64,000 nt of DNA from Moringa oleifera. Lineage: Eukaryota; Streptophyta; Magnoliopsida; Brassicales; Moringaceae. Positions 24,826 through 38,080 of the stretch are shown here, in pieces (the first letter of the stretch is position 1; each line of letters opens with the position of its first letter). The notes beneath the pieces are model-generated. The model was given only the letters and a program-made list of their open reading frames with translations, had not been told where the DNA came from and did not search any database. Made by a program: the position numbers and the translations under genes. Location: the NCBI GenBank assembly GCA_021397835.1, contig JAJFZO010000344.1, forward strand, positions 4,278,001-4,342,000, read 5' to 3'.

Positions 24826-27800
24826 AAGGTAGAGCAACAAAACGTCTTAAAAAAAGGTGACCCAATACGCAACCCAGTCTTGCAGAAAAATTGATAACAT
24901 CATTCTTATATTCTATCTATTTTGACAATAATAATTTTAAGATATTTTATTGCCATGACTACTGCCCTATTTTCTACTGAACTCATTTCTACTAATGCTA
25001 ATTTAAACAAACCATTACATTTTGAGAGTGTACATTTTAAAGGATTGAAATAAAAAATATTATTTTTCTTTATCATAAAGAAGGTTGCATATGTAATTGA
25101 TATTGAAAAATCTATTTTGTCTTTCAAACCAACTATTGTTGAAAGAAAAAAAATTTGAATCATGGGTAAAAAATAAATTTTTGTGTAAGATTTTTATTCT
25201 TATTTAACTATCTGATGATCTATATAACGTTTATAATTCTAATAAGTTAGTTAAAAAAATAAGAGAGATGCTTCAAAAGAAATATGATACTAAAGAGGCT
25301 AAACCTAAGAAATTCGCAGTTAAACAATACCCAAAGTTTATGATGACTGATGATAAATCTGTGAAAACTCAATTGTATGAACAACAAAAAAAAATGTATG
25401 AAATCATCTCTAAATGTATACCTTTAATTGAACAATTTCACATGCTATTATGATAGAAAATTAAACTCCTAGTTAAAAGGATTTTAGAAATGTTCTTAGG
25501 CATAAAAGTAAAGAACTTTTCCTAAAAGATCAGATTACACGCCTTCATATTGAGAAGGAAGCCTGAAAACAAGATTAAAGAGATGAAATGCTTGTTGTTT
25601 TCAATAGTGAAGCCAACAAAAAATCTTCTATGATTCTGACATCAAAAAGGAAGAATATGAAGAATAAGATAGAAACATAAACCAAAACTACAAGAAGTAG
25701 AAAAAGAATCTTTAACAGAATGGAACTAAACCACCCTTGAGAAATAATACTTTCATATGTTGTGCTTGTAACAAGTCTGGTCACATAGATAGAACTACAA
25801 GAATAGCCCTCATCTTGCTTCGTAGGCAAAACTAATCGAAGTACAGTTGATTGCTATGATCTTTGAGGTCAACCTTGCTAGTGGATCTGAGGGGTGGTGG
25901 GTAGACATTTATACTTCTCACCACATTTGCTATGATGAAGATTTGGTCAACTGAGGCCAAGAAAGTGTTGCTTGGTGATTCCTACTCCACCATAGTTGTT
26001 AGTACTAATGAGGTGAAATTAAATTTTACCTCTAGAAAGACTATCATCTTAAATGATGTTCTATATACTCTAGAGATAAAAAAAAAATAGTTTGAGGCTA
26101 TCTTCTTAATAATGTTAGATTTATTTAAACTATTGCAGGGGCTGACTTATAGACAATAACAAAGAATAATGTTTTTGTTGGGAAGGGATTTGCCATTAAT
26201 GGCATGTTTAAGTTGAATATTGATATGAATAAAGCATAATTTTCCACTTATATAATGTGTATGTTTAATACTTATGATGCTAAGTTTTATCATGTAAATA
26301 AATAGATAATTAAGAATATAAGTAGCTAAGGATTCATCCTTAAATTATCTTTAGATAATTTTAAAAAATATGAATATTATAGTCAAGCTAAGATTACAAA
26401 AACTCTTACATAGATCAGTACTTAGAGAAATTGAACCCCTTGAATTGATTCACTCTAATATTTATGAATTTGATGGTATTTTAACAAGAAATGAAAAAAA
26501 TTATTTCATCACTTTTATTGATAACTATTTTGATTACACTTATATGTATCTTATCAAAAATAAAAATAAAGCATTTGATACATTTAAAATGTTTTAACTA
26601 AAATTAAAACTTAGTACAATAGGACTATAAAGAGATTATGTACTGGTAAAGGTACTCAGTATGATTCTAGTCATTTTATTAAATTTTATAAGACCAATGA
26701 ATAATTCATCAAATGACTGCACCTTATCCTTTTGAAATGCATGTCAAAACTAAAATAATAATAATAATAATAACAATAAGATTCTTACTAAATTAGTAGT
26801 TGCTATTTTATTGAACTCAGGTGTAACTTCTTATTGATGATGGAAAATCCTATTGACTATGTGCTATGTACTTAATAGAGTCTTTAAGTGCAGAAGTAAA
26901 ATATCTTCCTATGAAATCTTGAAAAACAAGCAACCTAGCTTAGGTTTGCTTAGCTTATATTTGAATTCTTAATCTTAAAAGGAATAAACTTACTAGCAGA
27001 GCATATGGATGTATGTTCATAGGATATCCTAAGAATAGTAAAGTATATGGGTTTTTTTGATTTGAAAGAACATGTTATCATTGAATCAAATGATGTAGAC
27101 TTTTATGAACATAGATTTCCCTTTAGATTGAAGAACAATAGGAGCTTGATTTCTAGTAATCTATCTAGTATTATAGTTAATGAACTAATTGAGAAAAAGA
27201 ATGAACTTAGAAGGACGAGTTAGAACCTCAAAGAATTATGGAGCTGACTTTTATGCATACTCCTTAGAAAAAACCCCAAACTCTTGAAAAATTTTATCTT
27301 TTCTACATGTCAACCTATGAGAAAAAGTAGTTAATGATGAAATTGACTTTTTTAAATATAATAAAATTTAGTATTTAGTTGAATTACCTCCAGGTTAGAA
27401 TGCAATAGGTTGTAAATGGGTACCTAATAATAAATTAAAAACATAATGGTACTTTTGAAAAGTATAAGGCTTGCCTTATAACCAAAGAAATAGAAAAAGA
27501 GAGAATGTAGATTTCTTTAACACTTATTTACCTGTCTCTAGAATAACATCAATATGTGTGCTAATTGCATTCGTTATCATTCATAACTACGTAATGCATC
27601 AAATTGATGTTAAAACTACCTCACTAAATGGTGAATTAGAAGAAGAGATTTACTTGAACCAATCGAAATAGTTTGTAGTACTTAGTCAAGAAAATAAAGT
27701 TTACAAGTTAGATAAATCGCTTTATAGTTTAAAACAAGTACCTAAGTAATGACATGAAAATTTAATAATCTCGTCATTTCACATGGTTTCAAAATAAATG

Positions 27801-29170
27801 AAAGTGATAAGTGAATCTATTATAAAATTGAAAATAATTTATGCACTTTCATATGTCTTTACTTGGATTACTTGCTTATCTTTTGTTCTAATATTTATGT
27901 TATAAATGATGTAAAATCTTGTTTAGTACTAAATTTGATATGAAAGATCTAGGAGAAGTTGATGTGATTCTTGGATTAAAAATGACTAGATTAGAAAAGG
28001 AACTTTTTTTTAGATTAATCTCGTTACATTGAGAAGATCCTAAAGAAATATAATTACTTTGACTGCAAACATATCTGCAAGTCTTGTCATCCTAATAGAA
28101 TGTTACTCAAGAACACTAAAGATAGTGTTAGACAAACTAAATCTGCAAGCATCATTGGTAGCTTACATTGTGTTACTAACTGCATTAGGCTAGACATAAC
28201 TTATTCTATGGGATTATTATGTAGGTTTATCAGTAGATCTAATGTTAAGCATTGATATGCTATTGAAAGGTTATGAGGTATTTTAAGAGGAGTATGAACC
28301 TATGATTACTTTACCAAAAGTTTTTCACTATCCTAGAAGGATACAATAATGTTGATTGGAACACTCTTTCAAAAAACTCTAAGTTAATTAATGGCTATAT
28401 ATTTAGCATTGTTAATGGAGTTATTTCACAAAAATCTAAAAACATATTATTTTAGCTCAATCTACGATGAAGTTTGAGATGGTAACATTAGCTACTGCTA
28501 GTGAGAAAATAGGTTAATTAAGAAGTCTGCTAGTTGAGATCCCATTATAGGAAATACTGATACTAGCTGCCTTGATTCATTACGATAGATTCAAAACTAT
28601 TATTATAAAGGTAAGAAAGGATAGATGCATAATATGTACAGTACTGTTAAAGTGTTTCTTTTTATATGAACTGTTAAAGTGGATCATGTTCAATCTAATG
28701 ATAACTTATCTGATCCTTTAACAAAAGAACTAGTTAGAGAGAAGGTTTTGAAAACCTTAAAAGAAATGAGATTGATGCCTATAGAATGATGGGTCATGAA
28801 TGATAGTAACCTAATTTGTGGACTGAATATCCCAAGATATAAATTGAAAGAGTAATAATAAGTCATAAAATGATATAAGATGAATCATGTTATTTGAGTT
28901 TAATTTTGTTAGAAGTATGCATTCTTGAAGCAAAAGAAAAGATTAAATTAAATGTTAACTCTTAATGAGTTTTATACTCTATATAAAGGGGTGTATTTAG
29001 CTACAAGAGTACTCTTAATAGACTTAGCTATATGAATGTAAAAGTGTGGCTGCTTCTTATGAAAAGTTAGACAAATTCTTTAGAACATTCATTACACCTA
29101 GATATAAATGCATGACTGTAAAGCAGAAGTTTCTTTGAACTGTACATTAAAAAAGTTATGTGGGGAATTT

Positions 29171-30129
29171 TGTTAGAAATAGTTAAAAATTATGAGTTAT
29201 TTTAATATATTTTAAAAAAACATTTATTATGCAAATATTCAAATTAAAAGACACTTTTTCTTATGTATAATATTATGATTGCTAATAGTTACTCGATGAA
29301 AACTATTATGACATTCGAGTGAGACATTGCTGAATTAAAATTTTGAATTTGAAAATACATTGAGAGGTGGCTTAAGATATCCTCCCCTTATAAATCCCAC
29401 ATCCAAAAAAATATAACTCTTTAGAATTATATATAAGGTGTGAAGTTTTAGATAGATTTGAGTTTAAAGGGTATTTCACTTTTTTAGAAGATAGAAAAAA
29501 TAGGTCTACGTGAGTTTACCACACATATGCATCGTCGTTCCACTAACCGACAGAGTCAAGTTCAGGCCAAGCAAATACCTTAAAAAATTTATTTGATTTA
29601 ATTGTTAATCATTTCACATTTTTTTAAAAAAAAATTAAGTAGAAAAATACTCAGATTAGTGAGGGATCAAATCCATCTCTATGCAACCTATCAACCCATA
29701 TATATAAGCCACGTTGCCTAGTCTACAGACCAAGACCAAGTCTCATGACAACGTAGCACACCAATTGCCTATTCACGTACAACAGGCAGCCTACATGACT
29801 TCCGCGTGGTAGCCATGGTCTTCTTTTCCCCGCACGTTTCTCATTAACTCTCCCTATATAATGAGGTTCCTTGCCCTTCATTCTACACAACTAGAGCAGC
29901 AATTAGCTCTCTTCCTCTAGCTCTCTCAAACTTGTCTCACACCAGCTGTCTCCGGTAGCTCTCTTTGCCTCTCTCTCTAGTTATTTACCATCAGTTGCTT
30001 TCTTTGAGTTATATTTTATTTTTATTTTTAGTTTTTGGATTCTAAGCAATATTTTTAATTTTTTATCATGTATAAAAGATTCGAAATAAATTATTTTAAA
30101 TTGTTTTATTTATATATTACTGTATATCA
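29171..30129 (+). repeat. 3' LTR of the copia element
   Basis: It begins TGTTAGAAATAG right after a polypurine-like tract gtggggaattt (29,160-29,170), and ends TATCA at 30,129. It is about 959 bases long and carries a TATA-like tatataatgagg near 29,853 and CT-rich leader sequence, as in plant copia LTRs. Confidence 0.75.
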
Positions 30130-30216
30130 ACAATAAAATCATGAAACATTTTCAAAATAGCAACCTTATACACGACTCAATTTAACATAAAAATTGATAA
30201 AATTACATTTTTTTTT

Positions 30217-31225
30217 TTGGTCTATTTCAGTAATAACAATGCATTTCTTAGCAACTTAAAACAAGAGATGTCTAAGCAGGTGCACCTGCTACATCCCAAA
30301 TCCTCAACCTTCACATCGAGTATAACCAAACAAGTTAAGGGTCTGTTGTTTAATGTCCCCCGGAAACCTTTTGTGGCCTATAAACACTCAATGTACCGCC
30401 ATAGCTTACACTATAACTTTCCAGCTCAATACAAATTTGGTAATACCGAGAACAACCCTCCTTTGCTAGCCTTGCTATCCTTGCAAAAATTTACCACGCC
30501 TACATTTAACCCTGTCACTAGAAGTTCCACTACCTAATCCACTATGTCACCTTATACCAGGACAGACACCACAACCACTAGAGTGTCCAAGGCATCTTGT
30601 AGAGGGGAGTAAGATAAAAAGAAGAAAGCAAGGCCTAGCTATCTATATATGTAGTGTGCAACTAAATTTACATCAGGGCACCAGTGTTAAAGGTTGTAAC
30701 TCTATCAAATGCTGGTAGGGTATATTTAGTGGCCCAATGAGGATTTAGACGAGTTTGCAAACGAATTTGAGGCCATGGAAGGCTTTGCTGTGTATCACAT
30801 GGAGTAAAACAATCCCATCATTTCCTTGAATGCTCTCTGGTATAACCTATTCTCGAATTAGTTTATCAAGTTGGATTGAGAGCTAGTTACCATCAAATTT
30901 GAATGCAGACTATAAGACTGCATTTAAGATGCACCAAGGTCATTATGAACTCCCAGTAATGCCTTTCGACCTCACAAACGTCCCATTTACGTTCCAAAAC
31001 TTGATGAACCCATATATTTCAACGATATTTAAAGAAGTACTAATCGTTTTTTCCTTAAAGTACACTAAATGTGATACTGGGGCAATTCAGATAGAGTATT
31101 CGAGTCACATAATCAGTGATGGAGGAATTTCTACGGATGCCAAAAAAGTCTCTTGCATGATCAGTTGGTCAAGACCAAAAGGTGTCAAGGATCCAATGCA
31201 GGCTGCAATTTTTAAATGCCCCTGA
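30217..31225 (+). mobile_element. Ty3/gypsy element B, right part (gag end and reverse transcriptase)
   Basis: The gag C-terminus resembles a proline/serine/threonine-rich linker (QKFTTPTFNPVTRSSTT). A short block near 30,820 reads NNPIISLNALSG. Reverse transcriptase pieces follow: KTAFKMHQGHYELPVMPFDL and TNVPFTFQNLMN at about 30,909-31,010, then VEYLGH-type text IEYSSHIISDGGISTDAKK at about 31,095-31,150. The catalytic region between is deleted. It is the probable continuation of the gag at 23,170-23,944. Confidence 0.7.
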
Positions 31226-33150
31226 AAATTAACAGTGCAATAATATAAACACTTGATTACTAAGTATATTAATTTTGAACTTACCAATAATAACAATTAA
31301 TTTGCAAAATCAAACTAAACAATTAGGATTTCCAATTCAGATAATGATGATGACTATGGTCCATGGTTGAAAAGATGCTGGTCAGTTTCTAGTTGTCCCT
31401 TTGGTGCTTGGCTTTTACGATAATCCTAAAGTAATTAGTACTATATTAGGCTTACATAAAACAAGACAGATTTATCTTGCAAGTTAACATTTCATCAATT
31501 TTTATTTCTAATTTCACTAATTCACATATTCTAATAGAGTGGGTCCAAAAAAGCAAATAGTTGCACTCATTCTGTGATATAGTACAAGTATATGCCTTTT
31601 AGAACGATCACATAGAATACAAAAACCTGTAGTTAACTATTTCTACACAAGGCCATTTGTTAAAATATTCCAATTTTATATAAAAAGAAAAAGAGATCTA
31701 TTCATTCACATACTAATATTTTAGATCAAATGATTTAATTTGTGATAGTGATATGAGAAGACATTAATTTTTTGGACTATATTATCAAAGTCTAATTTAA
31801 AATGGCTCAAGGAGTGAATAAGTGCAGGCCAGAGATTAGAAATGGCTTTAAAATAAATTGATATCAAAGCTTATCCCAATTGTGTTAAAAAATCCTATAC
31901 CTTAATGCAATCATTTCTAACTCAGAAAGTGGTAACTTCCCCTCCATTTGGATTTTGGACAGATCCTTCAAGCTTATCTTAGTGATCTACCTCATCTTAT
32001 AAAAGATGTATAGGTATTTCCTAGTGGAGAACCTACAGATCCCACTGTGGCCCAATTTGTGAAATTTCAACTTCAAAGAGAATCTTCTGTCTTCCTCAGA
32101 GAAAAGACACAAAATGAAGGGAAAAAGAAAGTCCTAAAAGTAAGGTGAATGGCTCCAATTTAAAAAAGAGAATCCAAATGGGTAAGCAGTAGTACCCACA
32201 TACAGTGCTACAAAATGTATAGGCTTTATATCCATCATGATGTCTTGGATCCTTCAAAAGAATGAAAAAAATACAAATTGAATGTGCCCATGTAACCTAC
32301 TTATCATGGATCCCCTCCCAAGTAATTATTTAATTAATTAAAAGATCGATGAACCCTTGTCCCGAGCCCTTGGGGCTCATCCAATCAGACCACAATTACC
32401 AATAAGCCGCATTTTCATCAAATTCGTAATGTAATTTTGGGCCTACCTGGCTACCGGATGGTTTGTCTTTTTCTCAGTCGTTTTCTTCGTGCTTTTCCAT
32501 TTTCATCTCCACCTGTTGTCTTTATTAATGCAAAACCAATTGCTATTTCAGCACTATAATGCAATCATTTCAAGCACTTTTTTTCTCTCTCTCAATTTAT
32601 TTAAGCCCTTCTGATAATAAAAACATTAAATCCTAATTAGATTCCAGCTATGCATAATTAAAAAAAAGTTAAACATGATGAATTTATAATTAGTACGACC
32701 AGACTCCATTCATCTTCTGTAAGTAAATCTACGCTTCACCTTATATAAAGTTAGTAATATGAAATACTTCTTTTTTTTTTCAAGAAGCAAACAGAATCAA
32801 TTACCAATTATGATTTGATTGCATATGCCTCTGAAATAAAAGGGAGTTAAATCCATGGTCCACCCTCCTGCTTTAATGAGACCTTTCATAAATCTCAACA
32901 ACCATTGAAACAAATACCTAAATTGCATCGAAACTCCAAAATGGCCTAAAGAATATGCTGTCACCAGTTTTGCCAACCTATTGTACTACCCTACAAAAAC
33001 AATTGCAGCATCAACTTTTCAAGTCAAATGTACACTGTTCTTAACCCAAAACCTCAACCATCCCTATTATTAATGAACCAAATAAGCTTTAAGAAACAAA
33101 TGATCATTGCTTTGGACCATTTCTTGCAATGTTAAAGAATGACACTGAAA
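31226..33150. other. Intergenic spacer
   Basis: The stretch is A/T-rich with no supported frame and a CT run near 32,583-32,593. The last part may contain 3' flank of the O-fucosyltransferase gene. Confidence 0.5.
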
Positions 33151-33612
33151 AGAGACACAATTATCCATCTGGGGTATCCCATATAAATGCTAGCAACATG
33201 TAAGATAGTAGGCTATCCAAAATAAACAATAATAAAAAAGAAAAGATAATGGAATGGGATGGGGTAACTCTTCCTTGAATCCTCAGTTTTGCTAGACAAA
33301 GTCTATATTTGCATCCCTCCGTGTACAAACCAGGTCGGTCTGATACCACCCTCTAATGGCAGGGTGGCTTCTATACATGATTTTGATTATTGGCATATAT
33401 TCAAGGTCTTGACGTTCTCCGGCCGCCCCAGAAGATCCTCTCAAGCTTCTCTAAGTCTACCACACACAAGGATCTTCTTAATTGCCTCAGCACAAAATCT
33501 TTCATTATCAGTATACTTCGGTTTAGTGGGCTAAATTTTTTAAGTTGTGGTAGAATAGGCAGCAACCCAAACAGAGAACTCCAATTAAAGTCACAATCCC
33601 CTAACAGACAGA

Positions 33613-36600
33613 TCACGTACTACTTAGTGGATCAACTGCAGGCTGCAAACACTCCTCTGGATTGGCATAGAAGTAATCCTCTTCCTTAGGTCTGTCTGGG
33701 ATCACCAATCTTTTGGTTGGGTTCCCCATGCGATCTGCATGAGCATTCTTCACAGCAGATGAGAACTCATCCCAACTCAGTGACCCACTATTGTACCGGT
33801 CTATTAGATCAACCAAAAGTCTTCTGTCCAATAAAATTGTCTTCCGGAACCCAAGGAATCTGAAGAAAACAAATGTCATATTCAAGAAAAGTTTTGAATT
33901 CACAAAAAAGAATGAGACAATAACAGTAGCACTACTACTACAACTAGACAAGGCATCTACCGAAAATATATAGAAAGTGCCACCAGGAAAGTTTAAAAAC
34001 ATCGAAAAATCACTCTACAATGAACAATTTCCCATTGCCATATGCAAGACAAACAAAAGTTCAAAAGTTTCATATCCAGATAAAGAACTCTATCTGGTTT
34101 TAGAGGGCGTACACAAATTAGCGACTTCTGATAGACAGAAAACTGGGATGTTAAAACCTCAGGGGATTTTGAATTCCCAAATCATTTATCTGAAGCCAAA
34201 CACCACTATATCAGTGAACCATGTAAATAACCTTGACAAAGAAAACAAATAAGAACCATCACCAAAAAGTACCTTCGATGCCCTTCAACAACTTTAGCCA
34301 TGTTTCCATCATATGTAGGAATGAAAATATCACTCTCCAATGAAACAAGATAATCTAGAGCTGCCATCTGTGATGAGTGATTCTGGAAAAATCTGAGCTC
34401 TGATGAATCTAACAGTGTCTCCTTCCTGACCTGTTTCAAAAAAAGAAAAAAAAAAAAGAAGCAACAGTAAATATAAAAAATTAAAAAATAAAAACCCAAA
34501 GAACAAATTCCAGATTTTCATTCAGCTTTCTCCACCAACCAATTTTGGGTAAGCTGCTGCTAGGTTTGCCATTCTCCTTTCTCCACCATATATTTCTCCA
34601 GCTGCAATATATATCTGTATATCAGGGTCAATGTCCAGTGCTCTTAAAGTAAGGGCAGTTTCCTCAGGCGTCAAAGGGCATAATCCATCTTTTCTCTTCA
34701 AGTCTGAATTTATTATTTTCTCCTTCCACCATGGATAAGCATATCTGCCAAGATATGGCCATTGTAAGACAGTATGCTCACAAACTTTTAAGTTAGATGG
34801 CTGCATGGTTCCAATCAATTATAAACAAAACAAGTACAGGTCACCTCATCCTTGTCAGTTCCTCCACCTCTTCATCATTGCAACCTTCGCTACAGCCAGA
34901 AAATGCCAACATGTCCATTTCATATCTGAGATGGAGTACAAGGAAACGACCATTTTGCTTAAGAAGCCTGATAACTTTTTTACCCAACTCCTCTATTTGA
35001 AGAGTGAACCTCAAAGCACTAAAATTTACACGACAGCGCAGCTTCTGAATTTCTAGTGGTTGATCATTATTGGCAAGTCGAGTATCAGTTCTATTGAGAT
35101 GTAGAACTTTGTACTTCTGTATCAGAGGAAGAATCTGCAAGTAGCAAATGAGAGCAAAAACCATTACTACAGAACGATATTAAGGGAGATGAAAATAAAA
35201 TGCGCGAGCCTGATATTGTACAATGCAAAGTTGCACCCTATGATTCTTCAATCAGATTTCTAATTGACCCTTAAAGCTGTTGAGGTAGTGCAGGGTCTAG
35301 GTGATTTCAAGAGTTACATACACTACAATTTTGTAAATAAGGCATCTAAAGGTGGGACTGCTGCAACAACAATGACAACAGAATATAAAATGACAGAGAA
35401 CAGACCTGCTTCTGATAGTAAGATATATCAGACCAACTGATTGGTGGCATTGTATAAAACAATCCTGTTTCCACTCTCTTCTTGAGTCGTGGAGGCAACT
35501 GTTTCAATATTCGAACCTCATCTCTCAATGATGTTATGAAATGATCCACATCAAATATGTCTTCAAAATGACTGCCACACCAAGCAAGTATGAGTTAAGA
35601 ATTATAATTTCACATTGACAATGAAAAGCACCTAAAATCTCATCCCCTTCCTCACCACTACTGCCACCTCTAAGGAGAAAATTCGAAAGGAAAAAAAAAA
35701 AATCAGCATTCAGTAATTTCAAATGAACAGATACAAGTTGACTCACCTAGGATCAGCCCAAAAAGAAGTTTTATCCAGCTCAGGGACTATAAGAGTCACG
35801 TTTAAATATCTCGCAATGGCAACCATGTCACAGATCTGTAAAGCATTTATCGTCAAATCAGTAACCAGACACAGATATGGCAATCAAGTGTCAGATCAGA
35901 CAAGCCAAGAGCACTTTGATGACCACTCACCGCTGCCCTCATTTGATTGAGACCTCCATTGCATGAAACCATCAAGTAACCATTGTTCTTATAAACCCCT
36001 GGTGACAATATAATAAGCATCAGATTGAATTGTCAGATTATAATATTATCACTTATATTCAAGAAAACAACAAGAGAGGGTTTGTTCAGATAGTGCATAG
36101 CATGAATAAAAACCAAAGGATAAGTTTGGTAACAGCAAGAGTTCCTACTTTTGTCTTACGAACACAAAAAGACGTACTGCAAATTGTCATAAATAACTTG
36201 GAAACTATAATTTTACGATCAAGCAGATAATAGTCACATCATCATAAAATAAGACTGCACAGTAATCTCAATTATAGATGATTACATTTAGCCTACAAAT
36301 GCAGCAAACCCAAAATAACAATCGGTCACACCTTAGAAAATCGCACTAAATATCTGTCCAATTTATGTGCATTAACACCTTAAATAAGACTTGAAACATG
36401 AAAAGGAGAAATGTACTTCTGATATTATGTCCAAATACAACTTTTATCAAAACAATTCCTTAAGACGAATAACGGAGATGGATGGCCCAACACCATCCAC
36501 ATTGGTGTTTATTTTCTCACATATTATGTATTAAGAAAAAATTGCAAATTACCTCAAAAGCATTCTGCTCACATCAAACAAACAGAAAACACCATACACT

Positions 36601-37101
36601 TTAAGACAGGATATAATTTTAGACAAAACATGAGTTTTCCCATAGGCAACCAAAAAAAAAAAAAAAACAGAACTCAAGTTATCACAAGGTCATTTTAACA
36701 TCAGGACAAGTCCTAATAAAATGTGGGTATCATTCTGCAAACTAAAAATAAAGTAGGAAATAGAAATTCACAACGAAAATGTACTCACTCTTGGGAGGAA
36801 GAACCACAGCTGGAACCCGGGGAACCTTATCTTGTAAAACATCCATTGCAGTAGACTCGTGAGAGAAACAAGAAGGCCAGCCCTTCAAAACACGAGGGCC
36901 CCACATCTCGCCTAGCGTCGTCAATTGGACGATGCAAGTCCACAGTAACACCGATGTGGTCGCCCGTATCATCCACAGCTTTAGTCGCGAACTCTTCAGT
37001 TTCGCCACTCGACTCTCTCCTCCTCCTCCCTTCAACAATCCCATCTCTTTATTTCTATCTCTGTATTCACTCTTTCTCTCACTTTTCTCTACCCTGCACA
37101 T
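33613..37101 (-). CDS. O-fucosyltransferase family protein (8 coding exons, 511 residues)
   Basis: Plant member of the GDP-fucose O-fucosyltransferase-like family, type II membrane enzymes expected in the Golgi; sugar and acceptor cannot be told from sequence. Exons on the - strand: 37,101-36,789; 35,998-35,931; 35,835-35,747; 35,571-35,406; 35,134-34,845; 34,744-34,540; 34,430-34,273; 33,859-33,613; phases agree. Features: a basic N-terminus, one hydrophobic anchor (about residues 42-64), then [51 protein letters not shown] (about 245-255), the hallmark [14 protein letters not shown] (about 280-293), [31 protein letters not shown], and [19 protein letters not shown]. The frame is intact. An in-frame second ATG at 37,044 (MGLLKGGGG) is an equally good start, giving 492 residues. 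The donor of exon 6 (gttggt) is weak but is the only one that keeps the frame. Confidence 0.92.
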
Positions 37102-37125
37102 TTAGTCGCACTTCATTTCGGGCAT
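37102..37125 (-). CDS. Upstream ORF of 7 codons abutting the O-fucosyltransferase ATG
   Basis: On the - strand ATG at 37,125 reads MPEMKCD and stops with TAA at 37,104-37,102. The very next three bases are the ATG at 37,101. If it lies in the mature leader, ribosomes that translate it would finish exactly at the first in-frame start. Its own functional status is unknown. Confidence 0.5.
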   Translation of the reverse strand: MPEMKCD

Positions 37126-38080
37126 GCCACCAGAGCAATCGGTTCTGTTTTTTGCTTTATCTAGCTCCAGCTTCTCCGATTTTAAACCAATGCAGGATCC
37201 TAAAGTGGCAACAGCTACATCAAACTAAAAGTGGCAACAAAAATATCAAACTCAAATCGGTGAACAAACCCACATACCGACTTTCCTTCTCTTAGCTCTG
37301 ATTCTTTCGCTCTTTTACCCACCAGAATCTCTCAAGATCCCAAACTAGCAAAAATAGTGCGAGATCCGAAAAGAATTGAGATGCCAGAAATAACACGATT
37401 GAATTCACAGATTTCCTCTCCCAAAACAGCGGCAAAAAAGAACCCCTGGTCCCCTCTCACATTACTATAATTCCTAAATCTCCAACCGTTGACAAACCCT
37501 AAATCAACCAAAGAACAGAAAACCAATCTCCCTCCCTCTCTCCCCAACTCTAACGAAAACAATCTCCAACTGAAATCAAAGGAAAGAACCTCCTCAATTT
37601 CCCGGCGACCGAACTCACAAGTCGCCAGCTAACCAGGTAATTACAAGAGGACAACAACCCAATAAAAAAGAAAAAGAAAAAGAAAAAGAGCAGAGAAAGA
37701 CACTGATGTGTTAATGTACGAGAGAAAGAGAGTGTGAGAATATAAGAACGCGTGAGGAGCTAACGTAGTAGTAGCTAACGAGAGAGAGAGAGAGAGAGAA
37801 GGGGGGAAATAAGAAGCAGAACGTGAAGTGTGCGGTACACCGCTTGATCACTTGATCACTGTTTGGTAACCATGGTCAGGCTCCACTTCGCCGTAAGACA
37901 GTGAAGCCACGACCAGCCAATAAATGGGGGCCAGCTAAATCATAATACGGCTGGGCCCATCAGAATTTATGTGTTCCCACACGTGCCGAAGATCAGTGCC
38001 GCACATCACACACGTGGCTGCATCTCACGGTAGGCTAAAATGGGGTCGTCTGCCTCCGGCCTGCCCCTCGCCGTTCAGAT
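37126..38080 (-). promoter_or_regulatory. Leader and promoter region of the O-fucosyltransferase gene
   Basis: Non-coding and of higher GC content than the surrounding spacer. A GA repeat at 37,781-37,801 (CT repeat on the gene's strand) and pyrimidine-rich text are typical around plant transcription starts. CACGTG-like boxes cacacgtg occur near 37,980 and 38,011. A leader intron is possible. No clear TATA box. Confidence 0.4.

Larger units (their letters stand above)
23945..30129 (+). mobile_element. Decayed Ty1/copia LTR retrotransposon
   Basis: Direct repeats flank the element (left about 23,945-24,825, right 29,171-30,129). Domains on the + strand run in copia order. Gag is at about 25,000-25,700 (YDTKEAKPKKFAVKQY, MTDDKSVKTQLYEQQKKMYE), with a zinc-knuckle relic CCACNKSGHIDRT near 25,760. 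Protease is near 25,896 (WWVDIYTSHHICYDE) and integrase about 26,400-26,600 (PLELIHSNIYEFDGILTRNE). Reverse transcriptase is about 27,300-28,100 (HQIDVKTTSLNGELEEEIYL, DMKDLGEVDVILGLKMTRLE), and the RNase H tail ends near 28,790 (NLSDPLTKELVREKVLKTLK). Integrase before reverse transcriptase identifies copia. Stops throughout show it is dead. Confidence 0.88.
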
